Of a stretch of 52,829 nt of DNA, positions 28,109 through 35,916 are shown one piece after another (the first letter of the stretch is position 1; the number at the start of each line of letters is the position of its first letter). The stretch is taken from NCBI GenBank assembly GCA_937907435.1, contig CALCIA010000214.1, positions 1 through 52,829 of the forward strand. Direction: 5' to 3'. Below the pieces are notes generated by a model, which did not search any database, was not told the DNA's origin, and saw only the letters and a list, made by a program, of their open reading frames with translations. Source of the stretch: an uncultured Actinomycetes bacterium (lineage in GTDB: Bacteria > Actinomycetota > Thermoleophilia > Solirubrobacterales > 70-9). The translations under genes and the position numbers were made by a program.

Positions 28109-29086
28109 TCAATATTGGTCGGCCGAGATGACCTCGCCGCCCCCCCGGGTCGCCAAGGCATGATAGACGCTCGGGTTGATTTGGTTCTTGATGAAGCGAA
28201 CCGAACCGTCGCCGAAGAGGAAGTTCACCCCGCCGGGGTGGCGGCTCCAGTAGTCCTCGACGTGGGCCAGCGGGTGGTTCGGCGTCCGCGGCGGATCCTC
28301 TTCCCCCATCGGGCCGAGGACCATGGTGAACGACTCCTCGGGCTCGGGGTTGAAGGCGTTCGTGCCGCCCTCGAACGATGCCGTCGTGAACAGCCAGCCG
28401 CCGATGGCACGCCCCGTCCATGTGACATAGCTCAAGTTGGAGCTCCGCTCCCCGACCATGAAGGTCTGGCTCGACCCGTCGGTCATGTCCTGGAAGCTCA
28501 ATCGGCTGTTGCGGAAGAACATGCCGTTGCCCCGGCCGGGGGCCTCGCCCACCTCCCCGACGCCGTAGACGCCGATGTAGTTGGCCGAGGCGACTGTGTA
28601 AACCGTCTCGGTGTTCTCCTCGTTACGAACCGGAATCAGTTGCTTCGGGTTGTCCGAGGGGCAGAGGTAGGTGCCGAGTCGCATGAGCTGGGCGGTGTCG
28701 TTGGCCGGGTAGGTCATCGTCAGGCCGAAGTTAATGGCGTTGAAGACGGCCGGTTGCTCCAACTGGGGCAGGATTTGGCTGGCCCAGCCCCAGCCGGGGC
28801 CGATGTCGTCCTCGGCCGTCCCCTTGTCACCGCCGTCCCGCTTGAAGAGGCTCAGGTAGCCGGGGGCGAAGACGCGGTGGGAATCGTGGTAGTTGTGCAG
28901 GGCGAGGCCGATTTGCTTAAGGTTGTTCGTGCATTGCATGCGTCGGGCCGCCTCGCGGGCGGCCTAGACGGCCGGGAGCAGCAGGGCAATGAGCACGCCG
29001 ATGATGGAGATGACCACCAGCAGCTCGATGAGCGTGAAGCCGCGAAGTCGCTGTAAGAGACGGGGGTGAAGCTGGCAGGTACGCAT
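28109..29086 (-). pseudogene. DUF1559 prepilin-like protein broken by one amber codon
   Basis: From the ATG at 29086, with GGAGG five nt upstream, the frame encodes a type-IV-pilin-like N terminus (RGFTLIELLVVISIIGVL, then LLLPAV). It then meets TAG at 28966-28964, exactly where the family has Q of LLPAVQAAREAARR. After the stop the same frame continues with AAREAARRMQCTNNLKQIGL and the whole DUF1559 domain, including the conserved end HPGGVNFLFGDGSVRF. A single C-to-T change in CAG would account for the break. The 276-codon downstream frame could start at an internal ATG but would lack the membrane anchor. DUF1559 proteins are abundant in planctomycetes. Confidence 0.9.
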
Positions 29087-29240
29087 TATGTCCTCCGACG
29101 GAAGCCGCGACCGCGTGGGCCCCCTGGGCCGACACGGGTCGGTGACGCTCCGAGCCTAGAGATGAAGCCTGGCGACGAAATGAACCCGAGAGCGGATGCC
29201 GAGGGGGCATCGCTCCTTGACTACCTGGGTCGGGATGGGC

Positions 29241-29651
29241 TCAGACGCCGGGCGGGGCTCGGCAGGCGTGCCAGAGGACGGCGACCGGACGGGGAGGAGA
29301 CGAATCAAAGCACGAGATGGGGCCGACGCAGAGGACGGCGTCCGCCGTGGGCGGCGATTCATGCCCCGTCTGGGGCTGGGCTCGGAAATGACAGACCGGG
29401 CAGTCGTCGGCGACGTGCCCGCTCGGAGTTGCGGAATCGCTCGCGACGCGAGGGGACAAAGCATCGTGTCCGACCACCGACGCGGAGGCCACCGGCCCCG
29501 CTCGCGACCCGTGGCCGTGCGTACAGAGGCTCACGACCATGGCCAGTGAGTAAGCCAGGGCCAAGCCGCAACGGCTTATTTGGGAGGAGGCGGTCAACGA
29601 TGCAAGTCCATGTACACAAGGGTCCGAGCGACCGGCCTCGGACGCTCCCAC
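29241..29651 (-). CDS. Small exported Cys/His protein (tentative)
   Basis: The frame of up to 136 codons has a hydrophobic segment (CGLALAYSLAMVVSLCTHGHG) like a signal peptide and a distal DDCPVCHFRAQPQ motif of the kind seen in small secreted planctomycete proteins. The start is uncertain: a GTG at 29651 and an in-frame TTG nearer the hydrophobic segment are both possible. It precedes the DUF1559 gene on the same strand, with a candidate promoter directly upstream at 29650-29688. The rest of 29087-29857 holds only that promoter, a coding remnant and an inverted repeat. Confidence 0.4.
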   Translation of the reverse strand: MGASEAGRSDPCVHGLASLTASSQISRCGLALAYSLAMVVSLCTHGHGSRAGPVASASVVGHDALSPRVASDSATPSGHVADDCPVCHFRAQPQTGHESPPTADAVLCVGPISCFDSSPPRPVAVLWHACRAPPGV

Positions 29652-29688
29652 TCAATTTATAGTGAGTAGAAGGATCAAGCCCTGTCAA
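29650..29688 (-). promoter_or_regulatory. Candidate promoter with operator palindrome over the -10
   Basis: The minus strand has TTGACA at 29688-29683 and a TATAAA/CTATAA box at 29661-29656 or 29662-29657, with a long 20-21 bp spacer. The -10 is covered by the inverted repeat ACTCA-N8-TGAGT (29650-29667). Long spacers are typical of MerR-type control, but no MerR-like dyad lies in the spacer, so repression through the palindrome is as likely. Confidence 0.4.
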
Positions 29689-29706
29689 GAGAGACCAATC
29701 ATCAAC

Positions 29707-29745
29707 GGTAGGCCCAAGCGTCTGCCGAATGCGGCCGAGTTGTTC
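29707..29745 (-). repeat. Degenerate 39-bp coding remnant, copy 2
   Basis: It encodes EQLGRIRQTLGPT on the minus strand, in the same orientation as copy 1 at 25034-25072. The two copies bracket the DUF5677, recombinase and DUF1559 segment. Confidence 0.5.
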
Positions 29746-29813
29746 GGGCGGCAGCCCGCTAATCTCGCCGGGCATGCTTTGGCCCTCCGCAGACGGCCGA
29801 CTAGCTGCGTATT

Positions 29814-29831
29814 CGGATACTCAGGTATCCG
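29814..29831. repeat. CGGATAC inverted pair (4-nt gap)
   Basis: CGGATAC-TCAG-GTATCCG is a perfect 7-bp inverted repeat just beyond the 3' end of the NYN gene. The same heptamer recurs in the intergenic regions around the partition genes and before the coupling-protein operon. Confidence 0.7.
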
Positions 29832-29857
29832 ACCCGCAAGCGTGCTCCGCTCACATT

Positions 29858-30499
29858 TTACCAGCTCGCCGGCTTGTGGATGGTCCGGCCAGCGGCATCG
29901 GCGAGGGTGGCGGGAAACTGGCAGGCGGGAAGCAAGTTGGCGTCCACCATCACCGACTTGGAGGCCACCTTTTGAAGCTCATAGCTGGGCTTACGACCGT
30001 TAGAGCACGGATGCATTACGATCACCGGCTTGCCGAATTTCCGCCGCACCAGGCGGATCGGCTCGGCCAGGTCGGAATCGTTCGAGATCACCACCGCCGC
30101 GTCATAATCGCCGTCGAAGGCATCGACCAGGAGGTAGCAGGCGATGTTGACGTCCGACCCCTTCTCCTCGCTCTTCATCACCTGAACCGTCTTCGGCCCG
30201 GTGGCGGGCGGCGGATGCAGCGGCATCCGGGTCGGCTTCTCCAGGTAGCGGCCCAAATGCACCGATAGGCGAGGGACCGTGCGGAGGGCACGCAAGAGGG
30301 TTTGCTGCCGCTGGGGCTGCTGGGGATCGTTCGGCCGGGCGATGACGTGGGCCGTGAAGTAGCGGATGCGGTTGATCTGGTTGCGAGGCGGCGGAAAGGA
30401 GGCTTTGCAGAAGGCGGCCAGGTCCAACCACTTATGGGGAGTCCCCTTGAGGCACCCATAATAGAGGTTGAATCCATCGATATATACGTTGGTCCGCAT
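29858..30499 (-). CDS. NYN-domain (PIN-like) putative RNase
   Basis: The 213-residue protein fits the NYN/LabA-like PIN fold. An N-terminal VYIDGFNLYY supplies the first acidic residue, GSDVNIACYLLVDAFDGDYD and ISNDSDLAEPI supply the others, and beta-alpha alternation follows. Such proteins are predicted metal-dependent RNases. GGAG lies shortly before the ATG at 30499. It lies upstream of the iteron origin on the opposite strand from repA, so a maintenance or toxin-like role is possible but not shown. Confidence 0.82.
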   Translation of the reverse strand: MRTNVYIDGFNLYYGCLKGTPHKWLDLAAFCKASFPPPRNQINRIRYFTAHVIARPNDPQQPQRQQTLLRALRTVPRLSVHLGRYLEKPTRMPLHPPPATGPKTVQVMKSEEKGSDVNIACYLLVDAFDGDYDAAVVISNDSDLAEPIRLVRRKFGKPVIVMHPCSNGRKPSYELQKVASKSVMVDANLLPACQFPATLADAAGRTIHKPASW

Positions 30500-30632
30500 C
30501 CTACTCCGCCAGAAACAGCTAGGGCCGCCCGATGAGGGGCGGCCCTGCTACCCACCCGACGAATCGAGTGGGGGGGTTGTGCGACTGAACTATACCACTG
30601 GTCCTTTGGGCAGTCAACCGGCCCCCGCCGGA

Positions 30633-31024
30633 TTCGTGTTTCTGGGCAGGATTCGCCGTAACTTCTAATGTCGTATCGTTTCCGGGGGCGATTTTGTTCG
30701 CCCGCTGGCCCAGATTTCCCCGGACGGCCCTGGCGATCCGTGTCTCTGGGCAGGAAGTTCGACAACTTCTTGCCGTACAAGGTGTTATCTCGTAATGTAC
30801 CCCTTAAGCTAGCGGTTCACAGGCTTTCCCTGCTCGCCCAAAGCCTCGCTAGATCCGTGTCTCTGGGCAGGGATTGCCCCCTCGATCCGTGTCTCTGGGC
30901 AGGAATTCGAGCTTGATCCGTGTCTCTGGGCAGGAACGTCCGTGTCTCTGGGCAGGAATATCCGTGTCTCTGGGCAGGAATATCCGTGTCTCTGGGCAGG
31001 AACGTCCGTGTCTCTGGGCAGGAA
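30633..31024 (+). repeat. Iteron array of the replication origin (eight exact-core copies plus one degenerate)
   Basis: The core CGTGTCTCTGGGCAGG recurs with TCC before it and usually AA after it, starting at 30737, 30854, 30886, 30917, 30939, 30961, 30983 and 31005. A degenerate copy is at 30633. The last five are spaced exactly 22 bp apart, two helical turns, which is classic for Rep-protein binding. The array lies 135 bp before repA and is followed by AT-rich DNA (31021-31085) suitable for melting. All copies are in the same orientation. It is not CRISPR: the gaps in the regular part are only 2 nt. Confidence 0.92.
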
Positions 31025-31033
31025 TTTTTCCGT

Positions 31034-31061
31034 AAGTCCTTATGGACAAAGGACTTTTTTT
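31034..31061 (+). terminator. Rho-independent-type hairpin between iterons and repA
   Basis: AAGTCCTT-ATGGACA-AAGGACTT followed by TTTTT gives a perfect 8-bp stem, 7-nt loop and T-run. It would stop plus-strand transcripts coming through the iterons before repA, or form part of the AT-rich origin. The repA promoter must then lie between it and 31159. Confidence 0.65.
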
Positions 31062-31158
31062 GGGCTAACTACTAACTAAGTAACTTGGTAGAAACAACAA
31101 CACTACGCGCGCGAGGGGCAGGCTCCCAAACCCCTTGTTGTTGCTCTTCGATTAAAGT

Positions 31159-32631
31159 ATGAACAAGAATATGATGTTCACCGTCGCGGAAGATCCGAGC
31201 ACCCCTCCTTTTCCCTTGCCGTCCGGCAAGGACGAGATGAATTTCGCGGAATTCCCGATCGCCCTCCTTACCGACAGGGTGCCCAAGAACCAGAAGGTCA
31301 TCAAATTCGAGGACCAAATTTACGACGAGAAGCGGAAGAGGATCGTCACCCGCCGTCGCATCATCGAGGGGTCCGAGGAATACGGCCTGCCCACCGCCAC
31401 GGACGATACGGTCATCCTGGCCCTGATCCAGTTGACCAAAATCAAAGGCGATTTCAGGAAGCGGGAGGTCGAATTCACCCGCCTGGAACTCATCAAAATG
31501 CTCGGATGGGCGGACGAGGGCAGGAGCTACGATCGCATCAAGCTTTCCCTTCTTCGCATCCAGTCGGTCAATTACGTTTACGACAATGCCTGGTGGGATA
31601 GCCGCCAGAAGACCTGGACCACCAAGGCTTTCCACATCATCGACAACGTGGAGATCAACGACAGCCGCACCACGAACGGCCAGGCCGGGCTCTTCGCCTC
31701 ACGCATCGTCTGGAACGAGGTGGTCTTCGACAGCTTCCAGGCCGGTTTCCTCCGCGACATCGACTTTCAGCTTTGCATGCGGCTGGTGCATCCGACGGCC
31801 CTCCGCATGTACCGCTTCCTCGGCAAACGCTTCTACGTCCGGCCGGAATGGCTCTTCGACCTGAAGGAATTCGCCCACGAGCACATGGGGCTCGGCCGAA
31901 ACTACGAGGGCGGGACGCAGATCGCCCGCAAGCTCAAGCCCGCCATCGCCGAGCTTGAGGCGGTCGGCTTCCTGGAACCGCTTTCGGACGACGAGCGGTT
32001 CATCAAGAAGGGCCGCGTATGGTCCATCCGCTTCGTCCAGAGGAGCGCCACGCCCGCCGCCCTGCCAGTGCCCGCCCCGCGGGCCGAACCGGAGTCCCCT
32101 TCCCTCGGCGCCCTGCTGATCTCGCGGGGCGTCACGGCCAAGACCGCCGCCGAGCTGGTGAAGCAGCACCCCGCCGAAGCCATCCGGGCCAAAGTCGAAG
32201 TCCTCGACTGGCTGAAGGATCGGAAGGACAAGCGGATCGGCAGAAGCTCGGCGGGCTACCTGGTTAAGTCCATCAAGGACGATTATGCCGCCCCGCAGGG
32301 CTTCGCCACCAGGGCCGAGCGTGAGCGGCAGGCCGAGCTTGCCCGCCAGCGGCAGGAAGCCGAGGCGTTGGAGGCCCGCAAGAGGCAGGAAGACGCACGC
32401 CGGGAGCAGGAAGAGGCCAAGCAGATCGCCGCCTACCGCAAAGCACTGACGCCGGAGCAATCGGCCAAGCTGGAGGCGGACGCACTCGCCCAAGCCAGCC
32501 CGGAGGAGCGGCAGAGTATCGAGGACCAAAGCCTAGCCCGCTTCCGCTCGACCATGCTTCATCGCTTGGTTGACGATCATGTCCGCCGCCTGTTGCGAAC
32601 CGATGGCATCCCGTCCCCGGCTTCGGAATAG
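31159..32631 (+). CDS. repA: Replication initiator protein (RepA, RPA family)
   Basis: The 490-residue protein matches the plasmid replication initiator A type: an N-terminal block (FAEFPIALLTDRVPKNQKVIKF), a winged-helix-like core (FTRLELIKMLGW; SLLRIQSVNYVYDNAWW; LVHPTALRMYRFLGKRFYV), and a long charged C-terminal coiled coil (RAERERQAELARQRQEAEAL). Location directly after the iterons makes it the initiator that binds them. No strong Shine-Dalgarno precedes the ATG at 31159, so translation may be weak or leader-controlled, which is common for copy-number control. Confidence 0.9.
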   Translation: MNKNMMFTVAEDPSTPPFPLPSGKDEMNFAEFPIALLTDRVPKNQKVIKFEDQIYDEKRKRIVTRRRIIEGSEEYGLPTATDDTVILALIQLTKIKGDFRKREVEFTRLELIKMLGWADEGRSYDRIKLSLLRIQSVNYVYDNAWWDSRQKTWTTKAFHIIDNVEINDSRTTNGQAGLFASRIVWNEVVFDSFQAGFLRDIDFQLCMRLVHPTALRMYRFLGKRFYVRPEWLFDLKEFAHEHMGLGRNYEGGTQIARKLKPAIAELEAVGFLEPLSDDERFIKKGRVWSIRFVQRSATPAALPVPAPRAEPESPSLGALLISRGVTAKTAAELVKQHPAEAIRAKVEVLDWLKDRKDKRIGRSSAGYLVKSIKDDYAAPQGFATRAERERQAELARQRQEAEALEARKRQEDARREQEEAKQIAAYRKALTPEQSAKLEADALAQASPEERQSIEDQSLARFRSTMLHRLVDDHVRRLLRTDGIPSPASE

Positions 32632-33245
32632 TCCGCCCTGCCCCACTGGCGCCCTTCTGGGCCTATTTGCTTCGACTCCCTGATTTCGGTGCCTCCAGCC
32701 CCTTCCTCGCTTCCTAGGGGCATCCAGGGCCGATTTTGCCCCCTTCTCTGAATGCCCCTTCTGGCACCCCGGCTTCGCCGGTCGCGTGCTTCCGGGGTCC
32801 GCTTCGCTCCCGTCCCTTCGGGACCGCCTTCGGCGCCATCCCGCCCGCTGGCGCGGGTCGGCGACGGGCGAACGGCCCGCCGGCATCCCGCCGGCATGCC
32901 GCCCGCCGATCCGTCGCCTGATGGTGGGTCGCTTCGCTCCCGCCGCTGTCGGTTCCGGCTCAGTTTTCCCCCATGATTCCGTGGGGGGGAAAACTGGCCG
33001 GTTCGCTGAAGCGGTGGCGGCTTCGCCGCGTTTTCCGTTTGGGTTCCCCCCTCCGCCCCCGGCGGGGGTACGGGGGAGAAAGGGCAAGAAGGGTATCGCG
33101 GGTTTTAGGGATGGCTCCCGTTGGTCGCCCCCGGACCTGGGCCAGCCAGCGGCCTGCGTAGCCGCGTGCTTGGACTCCTCTTGCGGGGATACCCGGATAC
33201 GCGGATACTCGAAATGCTTCAACCTCGGACCCGAGGAGGCGTGGT
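32632..33245. other. GC-rich spacer after repA with a 12-bp inverted repeat
   Basis: No gene is supported; the frames here are low-complexity Arg/Pro/Gly translations. CAGTTTTCCCCC (32961-32972) and GGGGGAAAACTG (32985-32996) form a perfect 12-bp stem with a 12-nt loop and no T-run. Three 8-bp-phased GGATAC boxes lie at 33186-33208. Confidence 0.55.
33186..33208 (+). repeat. Three phased GGATAC boxes
   Basis: GGGATAC at 33186, CGGATAC at 33194 and CGGATAC at 33202 are spaced exactly 8 bp apart. They lie about 40 bp upstream of the 109-residue gene, in the place of an operator, and belong to the same family as the other CGGATAC sites. Confidence 0.6.
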
Positions 33246-33575
33246 ATGGCCTACTACCCGAACGTCGAACTGTACGACCTCGCGGATGCCGTCCAGGAAG
33301 TGATCGACTGCGGGCGCGAAGAAGCCCGCCGGGTCGGCGCGGTCGCCCAGGTCGTCGTCAATCATCACAGGGGCGAAGGGAGTTTGGTGGATCGGCTGCA
33401 AGCCCTTCAGGCCCGGTACGATGCCCTGATGGCCGCCGTGGAGAAGTGGTCCGCCGCCCCGCGAAAGAGCTGGTCTCGGGCCGACCAGGAGCTCGATGAG
33501 GCAGCGGGCCTTTCCTTCGAGTTGTCGCCGCGTGACGACGAACCCGAGCCGCCGGTTTCCCGGATACCCGGGTAG
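33246..33575 (+). CDS. Small plasmid protein of unknown function
   Basis: The 109-residue, mostly helical acidic protein (YPNVELYDLADAVQEVID; LVDRLQALQARYDALMAAVE) has no recognised domain. GAGGAGG lies 6 nt before the ATG, and phased GGATAC boxes lie upstream. Its stop codon is inside a perfect 10-bp inverted repeat. Position between repA and the partition genes suggests a maintenance role, but this is a guess. Confidence 0.65.
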   Translation: MAYYPNVELYDLADAVQEVIDCGREEARRVGAVAQVVVNHHRGEGSLVDRLQALQARYDALMAAVEKWSAAPRKSWSRADQELDEAAGLSFELSPRDDEPEPPVSRIPG

Positions 33576-33585
33576 CCGGGTATCC
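33562..33585. repeat. Perfect 10-bp inverted repeat containing GGATAC
   Basis: GGATACCCGG-GTAG-CCGGGTATCC overlaps the end of the 109-residue gene, with its stop codon in the loop. It could be a bidirectional terminator stem or a paired protein-binding site like the other GGATAC/GTATCC pairs with 4-nt gaps. Confidence 0.65.
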
Positions 33586-33607
33586 TCCTGGCGACACTCC
33601 CCCTGCC

Positions 33608-33874
33608 CTATGCCGCCGCTTCGGCACCGGCCGAGTTATCCGGCCCGCCCCGGTCGGAAACCACATAACGCCGCAGGTGCTCGTTGATGAGTTTTTCGAC
33701 GAGCGCCGAGCGGTCCATCCCCATCATCGTGGCGTGGATGTCTAGCCGCTGAGAAGCTTCGACGGTCAGATGGATCGTCGCCTTCACCTTGGAAGCGGAA
33801 GAACGCTCGCCCGCTTTAGCGGCCGACCGCTTGCGAGGTTTGGACGGTTGCGGCCCTGGCGTATCGGTCGACAT
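33608..33874 (-). CDS. Ribbon-helix-helix DNA-binding protein
   Basis: The 88-residue protein has a basic N terminus and a C-terminal RHH-like segment (ATIHLTVEASQRLDIHATMM, then SALVEKLINEHLRRYV), as in CopG/Arc-type plasmid regulators. AAGGAGG lies 9 nt before the ATG at 33874. The 210-bp region upstream carries four CGGATAC sites (34008-34098), which are good candidates for its operator. Confidence 0.75.
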   Translation of the reverse strand: MSTDTPGPQPSKPRKRSAAKAGERSSASKVKATIHLTVEASQRLDIHATMMGMDRSALVEKLINEHLRRYVVSDRGGPDNSAGAEAAA

Positions 33875-34007
33875 GACGGAATGCCTCCTTCAGGTTTTTC
33901 GGCTCGGCCGCTTTGCCGGCAAGATGGCGTGGCCGCAAAACATCATCGGCAGACGCTCGGCCTCCGCTCCAATCCATCGGCCGGCGGGCGGGTTTTGTGC
34001 TAGCCGA

Positions 34008-34098
34008 GTATCCGCCTAGCTGGCTCGCCGGTTAGGCGTCACAAGGGTATCCGGGTGTCCTGCTGCCCGATCAACCGGATACGCGGTTATTCGGATAC
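34008..34098. repeat. Cluster of four CGGATAC sites
   Basis: GTATCCG at 34008 and 34047, and CGGATAC at 34076 and 34092, give two in each orientation. The cluster lies mainly between the ParA-partner gene and the second RHH gene, running into the 3' end of the former. It could be a centromere-like site or operator. Confidence 0.6.
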
Positions 34099-34434
34099 GC
34101 CGCGTGACTTAAGCCATTTCCGCAGAAGGTCTTCCACGAGGCTGCTGTAGTCGAGGCCATCGATGTCGAGTAGTTCCCTGTCCACCGCCTTGCGGACGGA
34201 TTTCGGCACGTAAGCGTTGGCCTGGCAGTAGGTGGGGTTGTCCCGCTTGCCCCTTACCGGGTCGGTCCTCTTCCGGGGAGTCGCCTTCGGCCTGGCCGTC
34301 TCGATCGGGGCAGGGGAGGGGGGGGCGTCCGCGTTGCCGGACTCGGTGGCGAGGGCGGGGGCTTCCGGCTCCGGCCTGGCCTGTTGCGCGGCCAGTTTGG
34401 CGAACAGGTTTTCTTTCTTACGGGGATCGCTCAT
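34087..34434 (-). CDS. Small ParA partner, RHH-like (ParG type)
   Basis: The 115-residue protein has a disordered, Pro/Ala/Lys-rich N-terminal half and an RHH-like C-terminal half (ANAYVPKSVRKAVDRELLDI, then YSSLVEDLLRKWL). Its ATG overlaps the parA stop by 4 bp (ATGA), so the pair is translationally coupled. This is the layout of type Ib partition loci, in which the small protein binds the centromere and stimulates ParA. Confidence 0.75.
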   Translation of the reverse strand: MSDPRKKENLFAKLAAQQARPEPEAPALATESGNADAPPSPAPIETARPKATPRKRTDPVRGKRDNPTYCQANAYVPKSVRKAVDRELLDIDGLDYSSLVEDLLRKWLKSRGVSE

Positions 34435-35030
34435 CGCACCAGCTCCGCGCCGACCTTGGCGTAATCCTCCCAGCAGACGACCGCCCGAGGCCCTTTGATC
34501 TGGTTCACGATCTGGCCCCGCAGGGCCGCCTGCTTGAAGACCTTCGCCTCGCGGATGCCCGTCTCGAAGAGCGGATAGCCGCCCTCGGAGAGCATCGCCC
34601 GCGCGTCTTCGCCGTCCCGCTCGGGGTAGGGGGGGATGATCGTCAGCAAGATTCTGTACGCGGTGAAGCCGATCGAGCGGAGCAGATCCACCGTGCCCAT
34701 CAACGCCTCGATCGACATGGCGTCAGGCGTGGTTGGGATGACCATGAGGTCGCAGCCCTCGGCCAGCGTCTTCAGCTCCTCTCGATCCGGCCGGGCCTTG
34801 GTGTCGAAGACGACATGCTCGTAATCACGACCCACCTTGAGCGATTGATTCACGTCCACGACGCGAAACGGTAGGCCGTTATCGCTCCGGGTCGCCCAGC
34901 CGGTGGAGGAGCGGTTCGGGTCGTTATCAACGAGAAGGGTGGGGGCGAGGGCCTGGAGGAATGCGGCGAGGTGGATCGCGGTCGTGGTTTTGCCGACTCC
35001 TCCCTTGTTGCTGGCTACGGTGACGATCAT
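34431..35030 (-). CDS. parA: ParA-type partition ATPase
   Basis: The 199-residue Walker-type ATPase has the deviant Walker A KGGVGKTT at residues 9-16, a switch segment (LLVDNDPNRSSTGWA) and a Walker B-like strand (VVFDTKA). It lacks an N-terminal HTH, so it is of the short type Ib class. It overlaps the small RHH partner gene. CGGATAC sites at 35065 and 35168-35185 lie in its upstream region and are candidate operator or centromere sites. Confidence 0.92.
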   Translation of the reverse strand: MIVTVASNKGGVGKTTTAIHLAAFLQALAPTLLVDNDPNRSSTGWATRSDNGLPFRVVDVNQSLKVGRDYEHVVFDTKARPDREELKTLAEGCDLMVIPTTPDAMSIEALMGTVDLLRSIGFTAYRILLTIIPPYPERDGEDARAMLSEGGYPLFETGIREAKVFKQAALRGQIVNQIKGPRAVVCWEDYAKVGAELVR

Positions 35031-35064
35031 AGGCTTTTTCCTTAATGCCGCGTAGCCGACTGTC

Positions 35065-35185
35065 CGGATACGCAGCTAGCGGGTTGTTCGGGTGCGCACT
35101 TTAGGGCAAGCCATTAAAATCCGCAAGCGAAGAATCGGCGGGAAAATCGGCCGCAGGGCGAAACAGCCGGATACCCGCGTATCCA
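35065..35185. repeat. CGGATAC sites upstream of parA
   Basis: A single CGGATAC lies at 35065-35071, and GGATAC-CCGC-GTATCC forms an inverted pair at 35169-35184, again with a 4-nt gap. They lie in the intergenic region between parA and the divergent 89-residue gene. Confidence 0.6.
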
Positions 35186-35264
35186 GGCGCGCATGCGGAG
35201 GCGTGCCGCTTGGCGCGGCTGGAAAACTAATATATGATCATTAATAAATTTACAGGAAGGATGT

Positions 35265-35534
35265 ATGGTTCGAATGACTGAAGCGGGTGGCGTACGACAC
35301 GTCGATTTCACCACGTTCGCCGACCGCCACGATAACGACAACTGGCGGCTCTTCTCGGATTGGATGACCCTGGCGGAATTTTTCCAATGGATACGTCGCC
35401 GGAAGGAGAAGCTACGCCGGGAGCTAGCGGCCGACTTCCGACTGCGGAGCTGCCCGGAGCACCGGCTGACCTGGGACATCACGGTCGCGATGGAACGCTG
35501 CGGTCGTCAGCGCTTCTATGGCGAGCGAGAGTAG
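35265..35534 (+). CDS. Small hypothetical protein
   Basis: The 89-residue protein is rich in Trp, Arg and acidic residues (NDNWRLFSDWMTLAEFFQWI, followed by RRRKEKLRRELAADF) with no family recognised. AGGAAGG lies 4 nt before the ATG at 35265, and an AT-rich stretch before it (35228-35250) looks like a promoter. It is transcribed divergently from parA. The left copy of the 46-bp inverted repeat starts 90 bp downstream. Confidence 0.55.
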   Translation: MVRMTEAGGVRHVDFTTFADRHDNDNWRLFSDWMTLAEFFQWIRRRKEKLRRELAADFRLRSCPEHRLTWDITVAMERCGRQRFYGERE

Positions 35535-35623
35535 CGGCCGTGGCGACGCCGGCCCACGGTGGCGGCTCGCCGCGTGCCGAATCACCAGGTCGCCCGGCCC
35601 AGGCCGCGAACGACAATTTGGGG

Positions 35624-35669
35624 TTCCCGTAGCGACTGGACGCAAAACGTCGCCAAGGCGGTTCCGACC
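35624..35669 (+). repeat. 46-bp inverted repeat, left copy
   Basis: It starts TTCCCGTAGCGAC and ends GCGGTTCCGACC. The right copy (37125-37170) is its reverse complement with one mismatch (T at 35637 or a neighbouring base versus C). The copies enclose the MerR module. Between 35535 and 35862 nothing else is recognisable. No target duplication flanks the pair. Confidence 0.9.
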
Positions 35670-35862
35670 CGGTGCGTCCCCCTGGACAAAAAACCACGAG
35701 CGGTCCCCTGCCGTAATCTCTTGGATTTCTAGAGATTTCAGGAGGATGCTGGGGATGGCCGAAAATCAGGAATTTTGGCCAGGTGAATAGCCAGAGGCAC
35801 AGGGAATTATCTCCGGAAAAACCGGGCGGTCGGTCGGTTGCGAAAATCGGTCCCGGGTCCCC

Positions 35863-35894
35863 TTGACTCCGCACTAAGGTACGGGCCGTAGACT
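35863..35894 (+). promoter_or_regulatory. MerR-type promoter/operator
   Basis: TTGACT (35863-35868) and TAGACT (35889-35894) are separated by 20 bp, the over-long spacer of MerR-activated promoters. The spacer carries the near-perfect dyad CCGCAC-TAAG-GTACGG (35869-35884), which differs by one base from symmetry and closely resembles the mer operator of Tn501/Tn21. Here it reads into merR itself and the following genes, so MerR probably controls its own operon. Confidence 0.85.
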
Positions 35895-35916
35895 GCATCG
35901 GGTAAGGGAGGGAGCT

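Noticed and set aside
29066..29662. Long plus-strand Arg/Gly-rich frame
   Set aside because: It has low-complexity composition and is antisense to the better-supported small exported protein and the DUF1559 start.
30849..31024. Regular repeats resembling a CRISPR array
   Set aside because: The spacing is 22 bp with only 2-nt gaps, no spacers and no cas genes; adjacency to repA makes them iterons.
30849..31049. Minus-strand frame encoding repeated PETRI/PRDTD peptides
   Set aside because: It is merely the translation of the iterons and has no ribosome site.
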